Positions 11,910 to 21,538 of a DNA stretch of 64,000 bases are shown piece after piece. A program made the position numbers and the translations under genes. Below the pieces are notes generated by a model. That model did no database searches. It had not been told where the DNA came from and was given only the letters and a program-made list of their open reading frames with translations. The stretch is taken from positions 124,001-188,000 of the forward strand of contig NZ_SLWY01000001.1 of assembly GCF_004341245.1 (NCBI RefSeq), read 5' to 3'. The stretch is from Plasticicumulans lactativorans. GTDB lineage: Bacteria; Pseudomonadota; Gammaproteobacteria; Competibacterales; Competibacteraceae. Numbering within the stretch: position 1 is the first letter of the stretch; every line of letters begins with the position of its first letter.

Positions 11910-14075
11910 CTAGCAGCGGAAGCGGTGCACCAGGTTCTCGAGCGTCGCCGCGAGCTGGGCCAGCCCGTCGGCCGCGGCGCTCAGTTCGCGCACCGCCTCC
12001 GAGGTCGACTGCGCGCGCGCGGCCACGCCGCCGATGCCCTGCGCGATCTCCTGGCTGTTCTGGGCGGCGCCGGCGACGTTGTGGGTGATCTCGGCGGTCA
12101 CCGCGGTCTGCTGTTCCACCGCGGCGGCGACCGTGGCCTGGATGTCGTTGACTTGGTTGATGATCGCGTCGATGCGCCCGATCGCCTCCACGGCCCGCTG
12201 GCTGTCGCTCTGGATGCCCTGGATGCGCGCGCTGATGTCGTCGGTGGCGCGCGCGGTCTCCTTGGCGAGCTCCTTGACCTCGTTGGCCACCACGGCGAAG
12301 CCCTTGCCGGCCTCGCCGGCGCGCGCCGCCTCGATGGTGGCGTTGAGCGCCAGCAGGTTGGTCTGCTCGGCGATCGAGTTGATCACCTTGACCACGTCGC
12401 CGATCTCGGCGCTGCTGGTGCCGAGCCCGCGCACCGTGGCGTTGGTGGACTCGGCGATCTGCACCGCGCTGCGCGCGATGGTCGAGGCCTGCGCGGTGTT
12501 GCGGGCGATCTCGCGCACGCTGGCGCTCATCTGCTCGACGGCGGCGGCGGCGGTCTCGATGCGCGCGCTGGCCGTCGCCGCCGCCTGCGCGACGTGCTGC
12601 GCGTCGACCGAGGTGGCCTGGGCGTTGCTGCCCATCTGGCGGCTGGTGTCCTGGGTCTGCGCGGCGGCGGCGGCGAGCGTCTGCGCGGTGGCGGCGATCT
12701 CGCGGATGCTCATGCGCAGGTCGCCGAGCAGGCGCTGCAGGCCCTCGGCCATCGCCGCCATCGCCCCTTCGCCGTCGACGCGCGCCTCGTGGGTGAGGTC
12801 GCCGGAGGCCGCGGCGCGCACCACCTTGAGCAGCGCCTCCACCTGCTCGCGCAGCACCCGCGCCTGTGCCTGCTCGCGCTCGGCGGCCTCGCGCGCCAGC
12901 GTCTCGTTGCGCAGCTGCTCGGTGATGATGTCGAAGTAGTAGGCGGTGCCGAGGCGCGTGCCGTCGGCGCGGACGTCCACGCAGAACATGCGCAGCGCCT
13001 CGCCGCCGAGGTGCACGAGCTGGCCGTGGCCGATCTTGCCGGCGGCGAAGGAGGCCTCCATCGCCGCGCGGTCGACCCCGAGCAGCGCGGCATCGGCGCC
13101 TTCGAGGGCGTCGGCCGCCACGCCCAGCGCCGGGCCGGCCTGCGCCAGCAGCCGCCGTGCGCTCGGGTTGACGTAGCGCAGCCGCCCCCCGGTATCCGCG
13201 AACAGCATGCCGCGCGGCGAGCTTTCGATCATCTGGCGGATGCGGTCGAGCTCCTGGCGCTGCGCGGCGACGCGGTCCCAGTCGACGTGGTCGGCGGCCA
13301 CCGCGCGGTGCACGTCGTCGATCATGCGGTCGAGTGCCACCGCCATGCGCCCGAGTTCGTCGTGCGTCTGCACGCGCAGGCGCGTGGTGAGGTCGCCGCC
13401 GGCGATCCCCTCCAGCACCTGCAGGGCGCGGGACAGCGGGCGCAGGATGCTCGCCCGCACCATCACCGCGAAGCTCGCGCCGACCAGCGCGATGATGAGC
13501 GTGATGCCGAAGCCGACCTTGAGCATGCCGTCGAGCTTGCGCGCCGAGTACGCGGTGAACAGGGTCACCGCGTCGTTGGCGACGGTGTGCACCTGCTGGC
13601 CGCGTTCGAGCATCTCGCGCAGCCGCGCGCTGCGCTGCGGGTCGCCCGGCGGCAGCGCCAGGAAGGCGTCGGCCGTGCGGTTGAAGTCGGCGATGAGCTG
13701 CGCATTCTGCGACAGCTTGGCGCGCAGCTCGTCGGTGGGTGCCGGCGGGATCTGCACGGTGCGTCCGCTGGCCAGGTCGATCACCGCCTCGCCGCCGTCG
13801 GCGAGGGCGGCGAGGGTGTCTTCGAGCGCCTTGCGGGTCGGTCGGTAGTCGGCCTGCTGGCCCTGCGCGAGCAGCAGGATCTCCTTCATCTGACGCTGGT
13901 TCAGCATGCGCTGGCGCCCGGCGAGGTCGACCAGCAGCGCGTCGGACTCCTGCGCGCGCACCGCGAACAGCGTGTAGCCGAGGATGCCCACCAGCACCAG
14001 CGTGGACAGCAGCGGCGTCATCGCGAGCTTGAAGCCGATGCTCATGCGGGACAGCAGGGGAAGGTTGAAGCTCAC
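11910..14075 (-). CDS. Methyl-accepting chemotaxis protein, PilJ-like N-terminus with PAS domain
   Basis: A 721-residue membrane receptor. Order: TM1 (about 18-40), a periplasmic type-IV-pilus-transducer-like domain starting at DLAGRQRMLNQRQMKE, TM2 (about 150-172), HAMP (about 175-225), a PAS domain (about 245-345), then the MCP signalling coiled coil with the conserved tip [20 protein letters not shown]. Such proteins signal to CheA/CheW; the PilJ-like input suggests pilus or nitrate/nitrite-type sensing but the ligand cannot be read. Start is a GTG at 14075 with AGGAG 10 bases upstream; the open frame continues upstream without conservation. Confidence 0.92.
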   Translation of the reverse strand: MSFNLPLLSRMSIGFKLAMTPLLSTLVLVGILGYTLFAVRAQESDALLVDLAGRQRMLNQRQMKEILLLAQGQQADYRPTRKALEDTLAALADGGEAVIDLASGRTVQIPPAPTDELRAKLSQNAQLIADFNRTADAFLALPPGDPQRSARLREMLERGQQVHTVANDAVTLFTAYSARKLDGMLKVGFGITLIIALVGASFAVMVRASILRPLSRALQVLEGIAGGDLTTRLRVQTHDELGRMAVALDRMIDDVHRAVAADHVDWDRVAAQRQELDRIRQMIESSPRGMLFADTGGRLRYVNPSARRLLAQAGPALGVAADALEGADAALLGVDRAAMEASFAAGKIGHGQLVHLGGEALRMFCVDVRADGTRLGTAYYFDIITEQLRNETLAREAAEREQAQARVLREQVEALLKVVRAAASGDLTHEARVDGEGAMAAMAEGLQRLLGDLRMSIREIAATAQTLAAAAAQTQDTSRQMGSNAQATSVDAQHVAQAAATASARIETAAAAVEQMSASVREIARNTAQASTIARSAVQIAESTNATVRGLGTSSAEIGDVVKVINSIAEQTNLLALNATIEAARAGEAGKGFAVVANEVKELAKETARATDDISARIQGIQSDSQRAVEAIGRIDAIINQVNDIQATVAAAVEQQTAVTAEITHNVAGAAQNSQEIAQGIGGVAARAQSTSEAVRELSAAADGLAQLAATLENLVHRFRC

Positions 14076-14158
14076 GTCGGCAGGCTCCTGGGGCAAGCGG
14101 TCCGGACGCGCACGGCGCGTCGGGGTGAAGATAGATGAGCGCGCGCCGCGCCGGCGGC

Positions 14159-14560
14159 CTAGGTGGGGTGCGAGGGGCGGAACACCAGCCATTTGGAACT
14201 GGCGAAGTTGATCACCATGCCGGCGAGCGAGCCCGCCGCCACGGCCAGGGCCGGCCACGCGCGCACCAGCTCCAGGTACGCGTAGCACAGCGCCGATACC
14301 GCGTAGTTGACCGCGCCGCCGGCCAGCATCAGCGTCACGTAGTGCGCCCACTCGTGCAGCAGCGGGCGCCCGCTGGCGACGCGGAAGGTATAGCGGCGGT
14401 TGAACGCCCAGGTGGCGCTCGCCGCGGCCAGGAAGGACACCGCGCGCCCGGCGTAGAAACCCGTGCCGAGCCACAGCGCCAGTTGCAGCACCGCGATGTC
14501 GACGACGAGCCCGAACACGCCGCCGACCGCGAAGCGCAGCATCTGCCGGCCGAGCGTCAT
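14159..14560 (-). CDS. GtrA-family membrane protein (putative glycolipid flippase)
   Basis: A 133-residue protein with four predicted membrane helices and the GtrA signatures: LRFAVGGVFGLVVD near the N terminus, WAFNRRYTF in the middle and FASSKWLVF near the C terminus. GtrA proteins are thought to move undecaprenyl-phosphate-linked sugars across the inner membrane. Its ATG overlaps the GT2 stop by four bases, so it is the last gene of the five-gene leftward glycan operon. Confidence 0.9.
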   Translation of the reverse strand: MTLGRQMLRFAVGGVFGLVVDIAVLQLALWLGTGFYAGRAVSFLAAASATWAFNRRYTFRVASGRPLLHEWAHYVTLMLAGGAVNYAVSALCYAYLELVRAWPALAVAAGSLAGMVINFASSKWLVFRPSHPT

Positions 14561-15507
14561 GGCGCCGGCTCGCGGGTGGCGGGGATCGCCAGGTAGGCCA
14601 GGCGCTTCATCTCCTGGCGCCCGCGGGTGACGGTGTCGAGGATGACGCCGCAGGCGGCGCTGAGGAAGGCGACGATCATCATGCCGGTGGCGAGGATCGC
14701 GGTGGGGAAGCGCGGCACCAGGCCGGTTTCCAGCCAGGTGATCACCAGCGGCACGGCGAGCAGCACCGCGAGCAGCGCGAGCGCCGCGCCGGCGAGCCCG
14801 AAGAAGCCGAGCGGGCGCTCGGTCTTGGCGAGCTTGAGGATGGTGCGCAGGATGCGCCAGCCGTCGCGCCAGGTGCTGAGCTTGCTCACCGAGCCCTCCG
14901 GGCGGGCCAGGTACGGCGTGAGCACCTCGGCGATCGGCATGCGCAGCTCGAGCGCGTGCACGGTCAGCTCGGTCTCGGTTTCGAAGCCCTCGGCGAGCGC
15001 CGGGAAGCTCTTCACGTAGCGGCGCGAGAACACCCGGTAGCCGGACAGGATGTCGGTGAACACGCGCCCGAAGATGCCTGCCACGCAGCCGGTCAGCAGG
15101 CGGTTGCCGAAGCGGTGGCCGCGACGGTAGGCGGCCTGCTCGACGCTCTCGCGGCAGCCGACGAGCATGTCGAGCTCCTCGGCCAGCAGCCGCGCGACCA
15201 TCCCCGGCGCGCTGGGCGCGTGGTAGGTGGCATCGCCGTCGACCAGCACGTACACGTCGGCCTCGACGTCGGCGAACATGCGCCGCACCACGTTGCCCTT
15301 GCCCTGCCGGTGCACGTGACGCACCACGGCGCCGGCCGCGCGGGCCACCGCCACGGTGTCGTCGGTGGAGTTGTTGTCGTAGACATAGACGGTGGCGCCG
15401 GGCAGCGCGGCCTGGAAGTCACGTACCACGGTGCCGATCGCGACGGCCTCGTTGAAGCACGGCACCAGCACGGCGACACGGTGGTGCGGGAACAGGGGGG
15501 CGGTCAT
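14557..15507 (-). CDS. GT2 family glycosyltransferase, polyprenyl-phosphate sugar synthase-like
   Basis: A 316-residue enzyme with a cytoplasmic GT-A domain (about 1-230): VAVLVPCFNEAVAIGTV opens the nucleotide-sugar fold and VLVDGDATYH carries the DxD metal site. Two C-terminal membrane helices (about 240-295) and a basic tail follow, as in GtrB/DPM1-like enzymes that load a sugar onto undecaprenyl phosphate. Four-base overlaps with the genes on both sides (14557-14560 and 15504-15507) indicate coupled translation. The donor sugar cannot be read. Confidence 0.88.
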   Translation of the reverse strand: MTAPLFPHHRVAVLVPCFNEAVAIGTVVRDFQAALPGATVYVYDNNSTDDTVAVARAAGAVVRHVHRQGKGNVVRRMFADVEADVYVLVDGDATYHAPSAPGMVARLLAEELDMLVGCRESVEQAAYRRGHRFGNRLLTGCVAGIFGRVFTDILSGYRVFSRRYVKSFPALAEGFETETELTVHALELRMPIAEVLTPYLARPEGSVSKLSTWRDGWRILRTILKLAKTERPLGFFGLAGAALALLAVLLAVPLVITWLETGLVPRFPTAILATGMMIVAFLSAACGVILDTVTRGRQEMKRLAYLAIPATREPAP

Positions 15508-17126
15508 CGACCGGTCTCCGTGGCGGGATCGTCGGGGCGGTGCACGGGGCACAGGGCGTAGGCGCCGGCACCGATGTTGGCCGTCAGCGGGCGGCAGCCC
15601 GCGGCGTCGAGCGCGAGCCCGTACTCGGCGAGCTTCTTCAGCATCTCGTGGCGCTCGGTCTCGATGAACAGCGCGCCGAGCGGCCCGCGCTGCGCCGCCA
15701 CCAGGCGGCGCATCAGCGGGTTGAAGGCGACGGCGTCCTCGCCGGGGTGGGTGAAGGTCGAGTCGATGCGCAGGAAGCGCCAGTCGCGCGGCAGCGCCGG
15801 CAGCAGGAAGGACAGCGGCTCGTGCCCGGCGAGCAGCACCACGGCGCCGGTACCGAGCGGCAGCGGCGCCGGCAGCCGCACCTCGATCGCGTGCGCGGCG
15901 AAGGGTTCGCGCAGCCAGTCCGGCGGGCGCGTGGTCGCGAGCAGCGCGGCGAGCAGCGCGGTGCTCGCCAGCGCCCAGGCGCGGCCGCGACCGAGCAGCA
16001 GGCCGAGCGCGGCCACCAGCAGGGTCGGTGCCAGCATCTCCAGCGGCAGCAGGTAGCGGTAGATGCGGAACAGCGCGAGCCACAGCGCATAGGCGATCGC
16101 CAGCGCCAGCGCGAGCCAGACCAGCGGCCGGACCCGCACCGGCGGCGTCGGGCGCCGCCGCCAGGCGAAGACGCCGAAGGCGAGCGGCAGCAGCAGGTAG
16201 AGCGCGAGCAGGCGGTGGTCGGTGAACGTCGCCTCGGCGGCGAGGCGCGGGTCCAGCGTGAAGCGCAGCGGAAAGCCCAGCGCTTCGAAGAGGCCCGGCT
16301 CGCCCGGCAGGAAGCCCGGATCGCGGTAGCTCTGCGCCAGCGCCCAGGGTGAGCGGAACACGTGATTGTAGAACGGGAACAGCGGGTTGCCGTAGGCGTG
16401 CCAGAGCCTCAGCAGCCACCAGCCGCCGCCGGCGGCGGCGCCGGCGAGCACCCCGGTGGTGCCGGCGAGGCCGAGCAGCAGGCGCCGCCCCGGGCGCGCC
16501 GGCACCGTCAGCAGCAGCGCGAGGCCCGCGCCCAGCACGAACAGCACCTGCGTCTGCTTGAGCGCGAAGGCGAGCCCCAGCAGCCCGCCGGCGGCGAGCG
16601 TGCGCACGAGGCCGCGCGGCCCGGCGGCGAGATCGCCCCAGCCCGCCGCGAGCAGCGCCAGCGCGCCGAGGATGCCGAGCGAGATGACGTTGTCGTGGAA
16701 GGTGGTGCCGAGTTCGGACAGCGCGATCGCACCGCCGAGGCCGGCCGCGGCGAGTGCCAGCGCGAGCGCGTCGCGCCGCGGCAGTTCGGCGGCGAGCAGC
16801 GCGCGCGCGATCACGAACAGCGGCACCGCGTTCAGGCCCTGCACGCAGCCGAGCACGAAGGCCACGCCGCGCCCCGGCAGCACCTCGGTCAGCGCGTAGT
16901 AGGCCACGTCGAGCGCCGGGTTGAAGAAGCTCGGCAGCTGCGCCACCAGCAGGTCGTGGCCGAAGCGCCCGGCGGGCAGCGCGTAACCGTTGTAGTAGTG
17001 GTAGTTGCGCAGATCCCAGCTCGCGTCCTGGCCGAAGGCGAGGGCGAGCAGGCCGCAGCCGGCGGCGAGCAGGGCGAGGCCGGCCCCGACCCAGCGGGCC
17101 GGCCGGTCCGCCGCCGGCGGCGTCAT
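15504..17126 (-). CDS. Polytopic membrane protein, putative GT-C glycosyltransferase
   Basis: A 540-residue protein with roughly ten hydrophobic segments. The region after the first helix (DASWDLRNYHYYNGYALPAG) carries an acidic residue in the first external loop, typical of GT-C transferases using a lipid-linked sugar. A soluble C-terminal stretch (about 440-540) follows the last helix. I do not recognise a named family. It overlaps the GT2 gene and the GH17 gene by four bases each, so it is likely the transferase that uses the polyprenyl sugar made by the GT2 and flipped by GtrA. Confidence 0.75.
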   Translation of the reverse strand: MTPPAADRPARWVGAGLALLAAGCGLLALAFGQDASWDLRNYHYYNGYALPAGRFGHDLLVAQLPSFFNPALDVAYYALTEVLPGRGVAFVLGCVQGLNAVPLFVIARALLAAELPRRDALALALAAAGLGGAIALSELGTTFHDNVISLGILGALALLAAGWGDLAAGPRGLVRTLAAGGLLGLAFALKQTQVLFVLGAGLALLLTVPARPGRRLLLGLAGTTGVLAGAAAGGGWWLLRLWHAYGNPLFPFYNHVFRSPWALAQSYRDPGFLPGEPGLFEALGFPLRFTLDPRLAAEATFTDHRLLALYLLLPLAFGVFAWRRRPTPPVRVRPLVWLALALAIAYALWLALFRIYRYLLPLEMLAPTLLVAALGLLLGRGRAWALASTALLAALLATTRPPDWLREPFAAHAIEVRLPAPLPLGTGAVVLLAGHEPLSFLLPALPRDWRFLRIDSTFTHPGEDAVAFNPLMRRLVAAQRGPLGALFIETERHEMLKKLAEYGLALDAAGCRPLTANIGAGAYALCPVHRPDDPATETGR

Positions 17127-18895
17127 GCCGGGTGCACCGGGCGCCGCTCGGCCCACAGCGGCAGCGCCAGCGCGAGCAGCGTCGCCACCCAGCCGAGCAG
17201 CTCGCGGTTGGCGACGAGGTAGGCCGCGAGCAGCGGCAGGCGCTCGCCGAGGCCCGGGTGGGCCTGGACGAAGTCCTCGCCGTGGGCGAGCGCCCAGCCT
17301 TCGCCGGCGAGCACGGCGACGGCGGCGAGCAGCAGCAGCCACGGCAGCCAGCACGCCGGGCGCCGGCGCAGCGGGTCGAGCGCCAGCGCCTCGCGCCACG
17401 GCCGCCCCTGCGCGCTGCGGCGCACCGCGGCGAGCGCGAGCGCGCCGAGCAGCGCCGGCAGCAGGTCGGGCGTGGCGATGTCCAGGTAGCGCCCGGCATA
17501 GGCGAACAGCGCACTGAAGCCGAGCGCGCCGGCGCAGCAGAGCGCGTAGCCGACGCGGGCATGGCCGTCGTAGCGCCCGCTGGCGCGGCCGGCGAGGGCG
17601 TCGCGCAGGCAGGCGACGCTGAGCGCGACGGCGAGCAGCACGCCGAACCCGCGCACCCAGGCCCAGCCGCGGGCGAGCGGCGCGGCGCTGTCGGCGAGCG
17701 CGCGGTAGGCGCGGCCGACGGTGTCGGGCGCGAGCCAGCCGAGGTCGGCGCCGAGGAACAGGAGTTTCTGCGCCCCCCAGGTCAGCGAGGTCGGGGCGAC
17801 GACGAGTCGCCAGGCGCCGTAGGCCGCTTCCACGGCACCGGCGGCGAGCACCTGGCAGGCGATCGCCGCCACCACCGCCGCGGCGGCGCTGCGCGCCGCC
17901 GGCAGCACCAGCAGCGCCAGCACGAGCCCCAGCGCCAGCGCGCCCAGCGCCCGTGCGCGGGCGTGCGCGAAGGGCTCGACCGGGCCGGCGGCGGTGAATT
18001 TCTGCACGCGGTCGATATCGAACAGCCCCCAGCGCGCGCCCACGGTGCCTTCGAGCTGGGCCTTCCACGGCTGGTCGTAGGCTTCGACGACGTTGTAGTC
18101 GAAGCCGTGCGCGGCGGCCAGGCCCGGCAGCGCGCGCACGAAGCGCGCCGCCTCCGGCAGGCTGGCGGTCGCCGGCCCGCGGTTGCGGCCCTCGCTCGGC
18201 CAGCCGATCTCGCCGATCAGGATCGGCTTGCCGGGAAACGCCGCGCGAATGCGCGCGAGGATCTCCAGCGTGTGCGTCTCGGCGTCGGCGACCGCCGCGG
18301 GCTCGTCCTCCCAGTACGGCAGGATGTGGATGGTGATGAAGTCCACGTGCTCGGCGAGCTGCGGGTTCTTCAGCCAGAAGGCCCAGACGTCGGCGTAGGA
18401 CACCGGCTGGCGCACCGCCGCGCGCACCTGGTCGAGCGCCGCGATCAGCGTCTCGACCGGCAGGTCGCGGCGCAGCAGCACCTCGTTGCCGACGATCACC
18501 CGCTCGATCGCCTGCGGGTAGCGGTTCGCCGCGTTGATCAGCGCCTGCAGTTCGGCGGCGTTGATCGCCGGATCGCGCCCGAGCCAGGCGCTGTGGGTCA
18601 GCGCGAAGCCGTGGCGCTCGGCGAGTGCGGGCACCACGTCCATGCCTTCGCGCGCGGTGTAGGTGCGGATGCCGCGGAACACGCCCTTGAGCCGCACGAG
18701 GTCGTCCTCGATCTGCGCGGGGTCGGGGTAGTGGCGCGTGAGCGGGCTCTGGCCGTCGCGAAACGGCGCGAACGAGGCGCTGGCGAGGCCGCCCACCCAG
18801 CGTTCGGCGACCGCGACCGGGCGCGCGGCGAAGTACCAGGCGAGCGCCGCGAGCAGGGCGGCGGCGAGGGCGGCGAGCAGGCGGATGCGGGGCAT
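17123..18895 (-). CDS. Membrane-anchored GH17-type beta-1,3-glucanase/transglycosylase
   Basis: A 590-residue protein. An N-terminal hydrophobic segment (about 5-25) leads to a GH17 barrel (about 40-310): E138 in IVGNEVLLR fits the acid/base and E229 in LIGEIGWPSEG the nucleophile, both in the family positions. The remaining ~280 residues form about eight membrane helices. GH17 enzymes cut or transfer beta-1,3-glucans, and in proteobacteria they often accompany beta-glucan synthases. Fused here to a polytopic domain inside a glycosyltransferase operon, it probably remodels or edits the exported glycan. Confidence 0.82.
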   Translation of the reverse strand: MPRIRLLAALAAALLAALAWYFAARPVAVAERWVGGLASASFAPFRDGQSPLTRHYPDPAQIEDDLVRLKGVFRGIRTYTAREGMDVVPALAERHGFALTHSAWLGRDPAINAAELQALINAANRYPQAIERVIVGNEVLLRRDLPVETLIAALDQVRAAVRQPVSYADVWAFWLKNPQLAEHVDFITIHILPYWEDEPAAVADAETHTLEILARIRAAFPGKPILIGEIGWPSEGRNRGPATASLPEAARFVRALPGLAAAHGFDYNVVEAYDQPWKAQLEGTVGARWGLFDIDRVQKFTAAGPVEPFAHARARALGALALGLVLALLVLPAARSAAAAVVAAIACQVLAAGAVEAAYGAWRLVVAPTSLTWGAQKLLFLGADLGWLAPDTVGRAYRALADSAAPLARGWAWVRGFGVLLAVALSVACLRDALAGRASGRYDGHARVGYALCCAGALGFSALFAYAGRYLDIATPDLLPALLGALALAAVRRSAQGRPWREALALDPLRRRPACWLPWLLLLAAVAVLAGEGWALAHGEDFVQAHPGLGERLPLLAAYLVANRELLGWVATLLALALPLWAERRPVHPA

Positions 18896-18931
18896 GCGGG
18901 TATCCCTGGGGCGGGCGGGCCGTCGGCGGGG

Positions 18932-20530
18932 CTAGGGCAGGTCCTGGCCGCGCAGGTCGCGAACCACGACGAAGGGGGCGCCGAAGCGTTCCACCACGAT
19001 CAGGTTGGGCAGGGGCAGCTCGCGGTCGCAGCCGTCGTGGGTGAGCGCGATCAGGAAGTCGGCGCGGTCCCATTTCTCCTCGAAGACGAGGAACGGGGGG
19101 AAATAGTAGATCGCCGATTCCTCCTTGCCGCACACCGCCACCTTGTAGCGCCGGCGGATCGGCTCGCCCTCGTCCTCGGCGCGCACCACGTCGGCGAGGC
19201 GCAGCACCGCCTCGCGCAGCGACAGGCCCCAGTAGTCCATGTCCCAGCGGTCCTCGGCACCCTTGGTGCCGCCGACCAGCGCGTTGTAGTAGGTGTACTC
19301 GTACGGGTGCAGGTAGACGACGATGCCGGCCTGGCCGAGCAGCACGGCGCCGAGCGCGAAGGCGAAGGCGCGCCCGGCGCTCGCCGAGATGCCGGCGATG
19401 TGGCGTAGCAGGCGGTCGAGCCCGCAGGCGGCGACCAGCACCAGTGGCGGCACCACGAACAGGAAGTGGCGCAGGCCGTTGTAGGCGGTGGTGTGCGCGG
19501 CGATCGCGTAGACCACCGGGAAGGTGCCGGCGAGGGCGAGCACCGCCACCACCAGCGGGCGGTGGTCGGCGGCGCGCGGCCGGCGCAGCCACACCAGCGC
19601 GAAGCCGAGCGCGAACACCAGCCCGAGCAGCACGAGCTCGGGCAGCGTGATCAGGAAGTACGCCGGCAGGTAGAAGTCGGGCAGCGCGGTGGCCGGGTAC
19701 CAGACACCGTTGGCAAGCGTCTCGAGGTCGATCGGCAGGTGCGAGAACTGGCTCAGCGCGCGCCAGGGGTTCAGCGGCGCCTGGTAGGCATAGGGCCAGA
19801 ACGCCGCCATCACCGCGTAGGCGAGGACGAGCGCGGGCAGCAGCCGGCGGTTGATGGTCCACAGCGCGCACGCCAGCTCGCGCCAGGAGGCGCCGGTGCG
19901 CCAGCGCAGCAGCAGGTGCAGCACGATGCCGAAGCCGAGGTAGGGCACCAGCAGCACGGCGCCGACGCGCACGCTGATCGCCATGCCGAAGGCGGCGCCG
20001 AAGCCGAGCGCCGCCCGCCACGACGGCCGCGGCAGCTCCTCGAGCACCAGGGCGATCGCGTACAGCGACCACAGCATCGCCGTGGCGAAGGGGGCGTCCT
20101 TCGGGTTGATGAAGCTGTGGCCGACGAAGGCCGGCGTCAGCAGCAGCAGCAGCAGCGCGAGCAGGCCGACGCGGTCGCCGCCGAGGTGGCGGCCGAAGGC
20201 GAACGCCCCCCACAGGCCGAGGATGCCGACCAGGCCGCCGAGCAGGTGGCGGGTTTCGTACTCGCCGAACGGCGAGACCAGGTTCAGCGCGGCGCAGGCC
20301 ATGTCGAAGGCGCCGCCGTAGCGGTAGAGGTCGATGTAATTCAGCGCCGAACGGTCGGCGAAACCGCTCGCGTAATAACGCAGCAACAACTGACCGTAAG
20401 TGTTCTGCACTTCCTCGTCGTTGCTGATGCCGTAGTCGCGGAACACCAGAAACACCACGACGACCAGCCCCGCGAGCAGGGCATAGGCCAGGTAGCGGGC
20501 GAGGCGCGACTCGGGAGGCGGGGTGATCAT
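18932..20530 (-). CDS. GT39/ArnT-like polytopic glycosyltransferase
   Basis: A 532-residue protein with about ten membrane helices in the N-terminal ~400 residues and a soluble tail. The first external loop contains DYGISNDEEVQNTYG, with paired acidic residues typical of GT39/ArnT-type enzymes that transfer a sugar from a polyprenyl phosphate; HSFINPKDAPFAT is in a later loop. It is the first gene of the leftward operon, 36 bases before the GH17 gene. Acceptor and sugar are unknown. Confidence 0.8.
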   Translation of the reverse strand: MITPPPESRLARYLAYALLAGLVVVVFLVFRDYGISNDEEVQNTYGQLLLRYYASGFADRSALNYIDLYRYGGAFDMACAALNLVSPFGEYETRHLLGGLVGILGLWGAFAFGRHLGGDRVGLLALLLLLLTPAFVGHSFINPKDAPFATAMLWSLYAIALVLEELPRPSWRAALGFGAAFGMAISVRVGAVLLVPYLGFGIVLHLLLRWRTGASWRELACALWTINRRLLPALVLAYAVMAAFWPYAYQAPLNPWRALSQFSHLPIDLETLANGVWYPATALPDFYLPAYFLITLPELVLLGLVFALGFALVWLRRPRAADHRPLVVAVLALAGTFPVVYAIAAHTTAYNGLRHFLFVVPPLVLVAACGLDRLLRHIAGISASAGRAFAFALGAVLLGQAGIVVYLHPYEYTYYNALVGGTKGAEDRWDMDYWGLSLREAVLRLADVVRAEDEGEPIRRRYKVAVCGKEESAIYYFPPFLVFEEKWDRADFLIALTHDGCDRELPLPNLIVVERFGAPFVVVRDLRGQDLP

Positions 20531-20850
20531 CGGCGGTCGGCGTTCCTTGCGAGGGGACGCAGCGGCACCGGCGGGAAGCGGCGCAGGTGCGGTGGCACGG
20601 TGCGGGTCGGCGGATTCAAGTGGAGCCCCGTGGTGGCAAGTAGTTGTTTCGACTGAATCCGTCGATGGGTGGGGGTGCCGGTGGCGGTGGCGCGTGGGGC
20701 GCGCGTGGCGCCGCGCGCCGAAGCATAGCCGCCGCCGGCCGGGCGACGCAAACCGGGTGCCGGTGGCGTGCTGTGTTAGGTTCTGGCGGCAAGGCGGCCC
20801 GGTGACGGCCGCGGCCGACCTCGCCGCAACGGCTTTACCTCGGAGGATGC
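20531..20850. other. 320-base intergenic region between GT39 and GST genes
   Basis: No supported gene. The stretch holds the divergent upstream regions of the leftward glycan operon and the rightward GST gene. An 8-bp inverted repeat, CGGATTCA at 20611-20618 and TGAATCCG at 20654-20661, lies in its centre, in a locally less GC-rich patch, and could be an operator. The GST gene has GGAGG at 20840-20845 as ribosome site. Confidence 0.5.
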
Positions 20851-21504
20851 ATGCATCTCGAACTGACCAGCTTCCCGCTCTGCCCCTTCGTGCAGCGCGC
20901 CGTCATCACGCTGAAGGAGAAGGGCGTGCCGTTCAGCGTGCGCTACATCGACCTCAACGCCCCGCCGGACTGGTTCCTCGCGTTGTCGCCGATGGGCAAG
21001 GTGCCGCTGCTGCAGGTCGATGGCACGGTGCTGTTCGAGTCGGCGGTGATCAACGAATTCCTCGACGAGACCCACCCGCCGTCGATGCTGCCGGTCGCGC
21101 CGCTGGCGCGCGCCCGTGCCCGCGCCTGGATCGAGTTCGGCTCCAACCTGATCGGCCGCCAGTACCAGATGCTGGTGGCGCCCGAGCAGGAGGGCTTCGA
21201 GCGCCAGCAGGCGGCCTCGAAGAGCGAACTGCGCTTCCTCGAAGCCGCGCTCGGCGCCGGGCCGCTGTTCCTCGGCACCGGCTTTTCGCTGGTCGATGCC
21301 GCCTACGCGCCGCTGTTCATGCGCCTGCGCCTGCTCGACGCCGCGCACCCGACCGGGTTGCTCGACGAGTTGCCGAAGACCGCCGCGTGGGCCGCGGCGC
21401 TGTGCGCCCGCCCCGCCGTGCAGGGCTCGGTCCCCGAGGGCTTCGAGACGCTGTTCCGCGAGCGTTTCCGCGCGGCCGGCGGCTGGGTGGGGCAGTTCCT
21501 CTGA
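20851..21504 (+). CDS. Glutathione S-transferase
   Basis: A 217-residue cytosolic GST. The thioredoxin-like N-terminal domain (1-80) shows SFPLCPFVQRA, with Cys and Ser near the usual catalytic position, cis-Pro in GKVPLLQVDG and the glutathione-contacting FESAVINEFLDE; an all-helical domain follows (90-217). Substrate is unknown. A good GGAGG lies 6 bases before the ATG. It is 34 bases upstream of the LysR gene and reads in the same direction. Confidence 0.9.
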   Translation: MHLELTSFPLCPFVQRAVITLKEKGVPFSVRYIDLNAPPDWFLALSPMGKVPLLQVDGTVLFESAVINEFLDETHPPSMLPVAPLARARARAWIEFGSNLIGRQYQMLVAPEQEGFERQQAASKSELRFLEAALGAGPLFLGTGFSLVDAAYAPLFMRLRLLDAAHPTGLLDELPKTAAWAAALCARPAVQGSVPEGFETLFRERFRAAGGWVGQFL

Positions 21505-21538
21505 GCACGCCGGCGCGCGCCGGCGAGGGTCGATCCTG

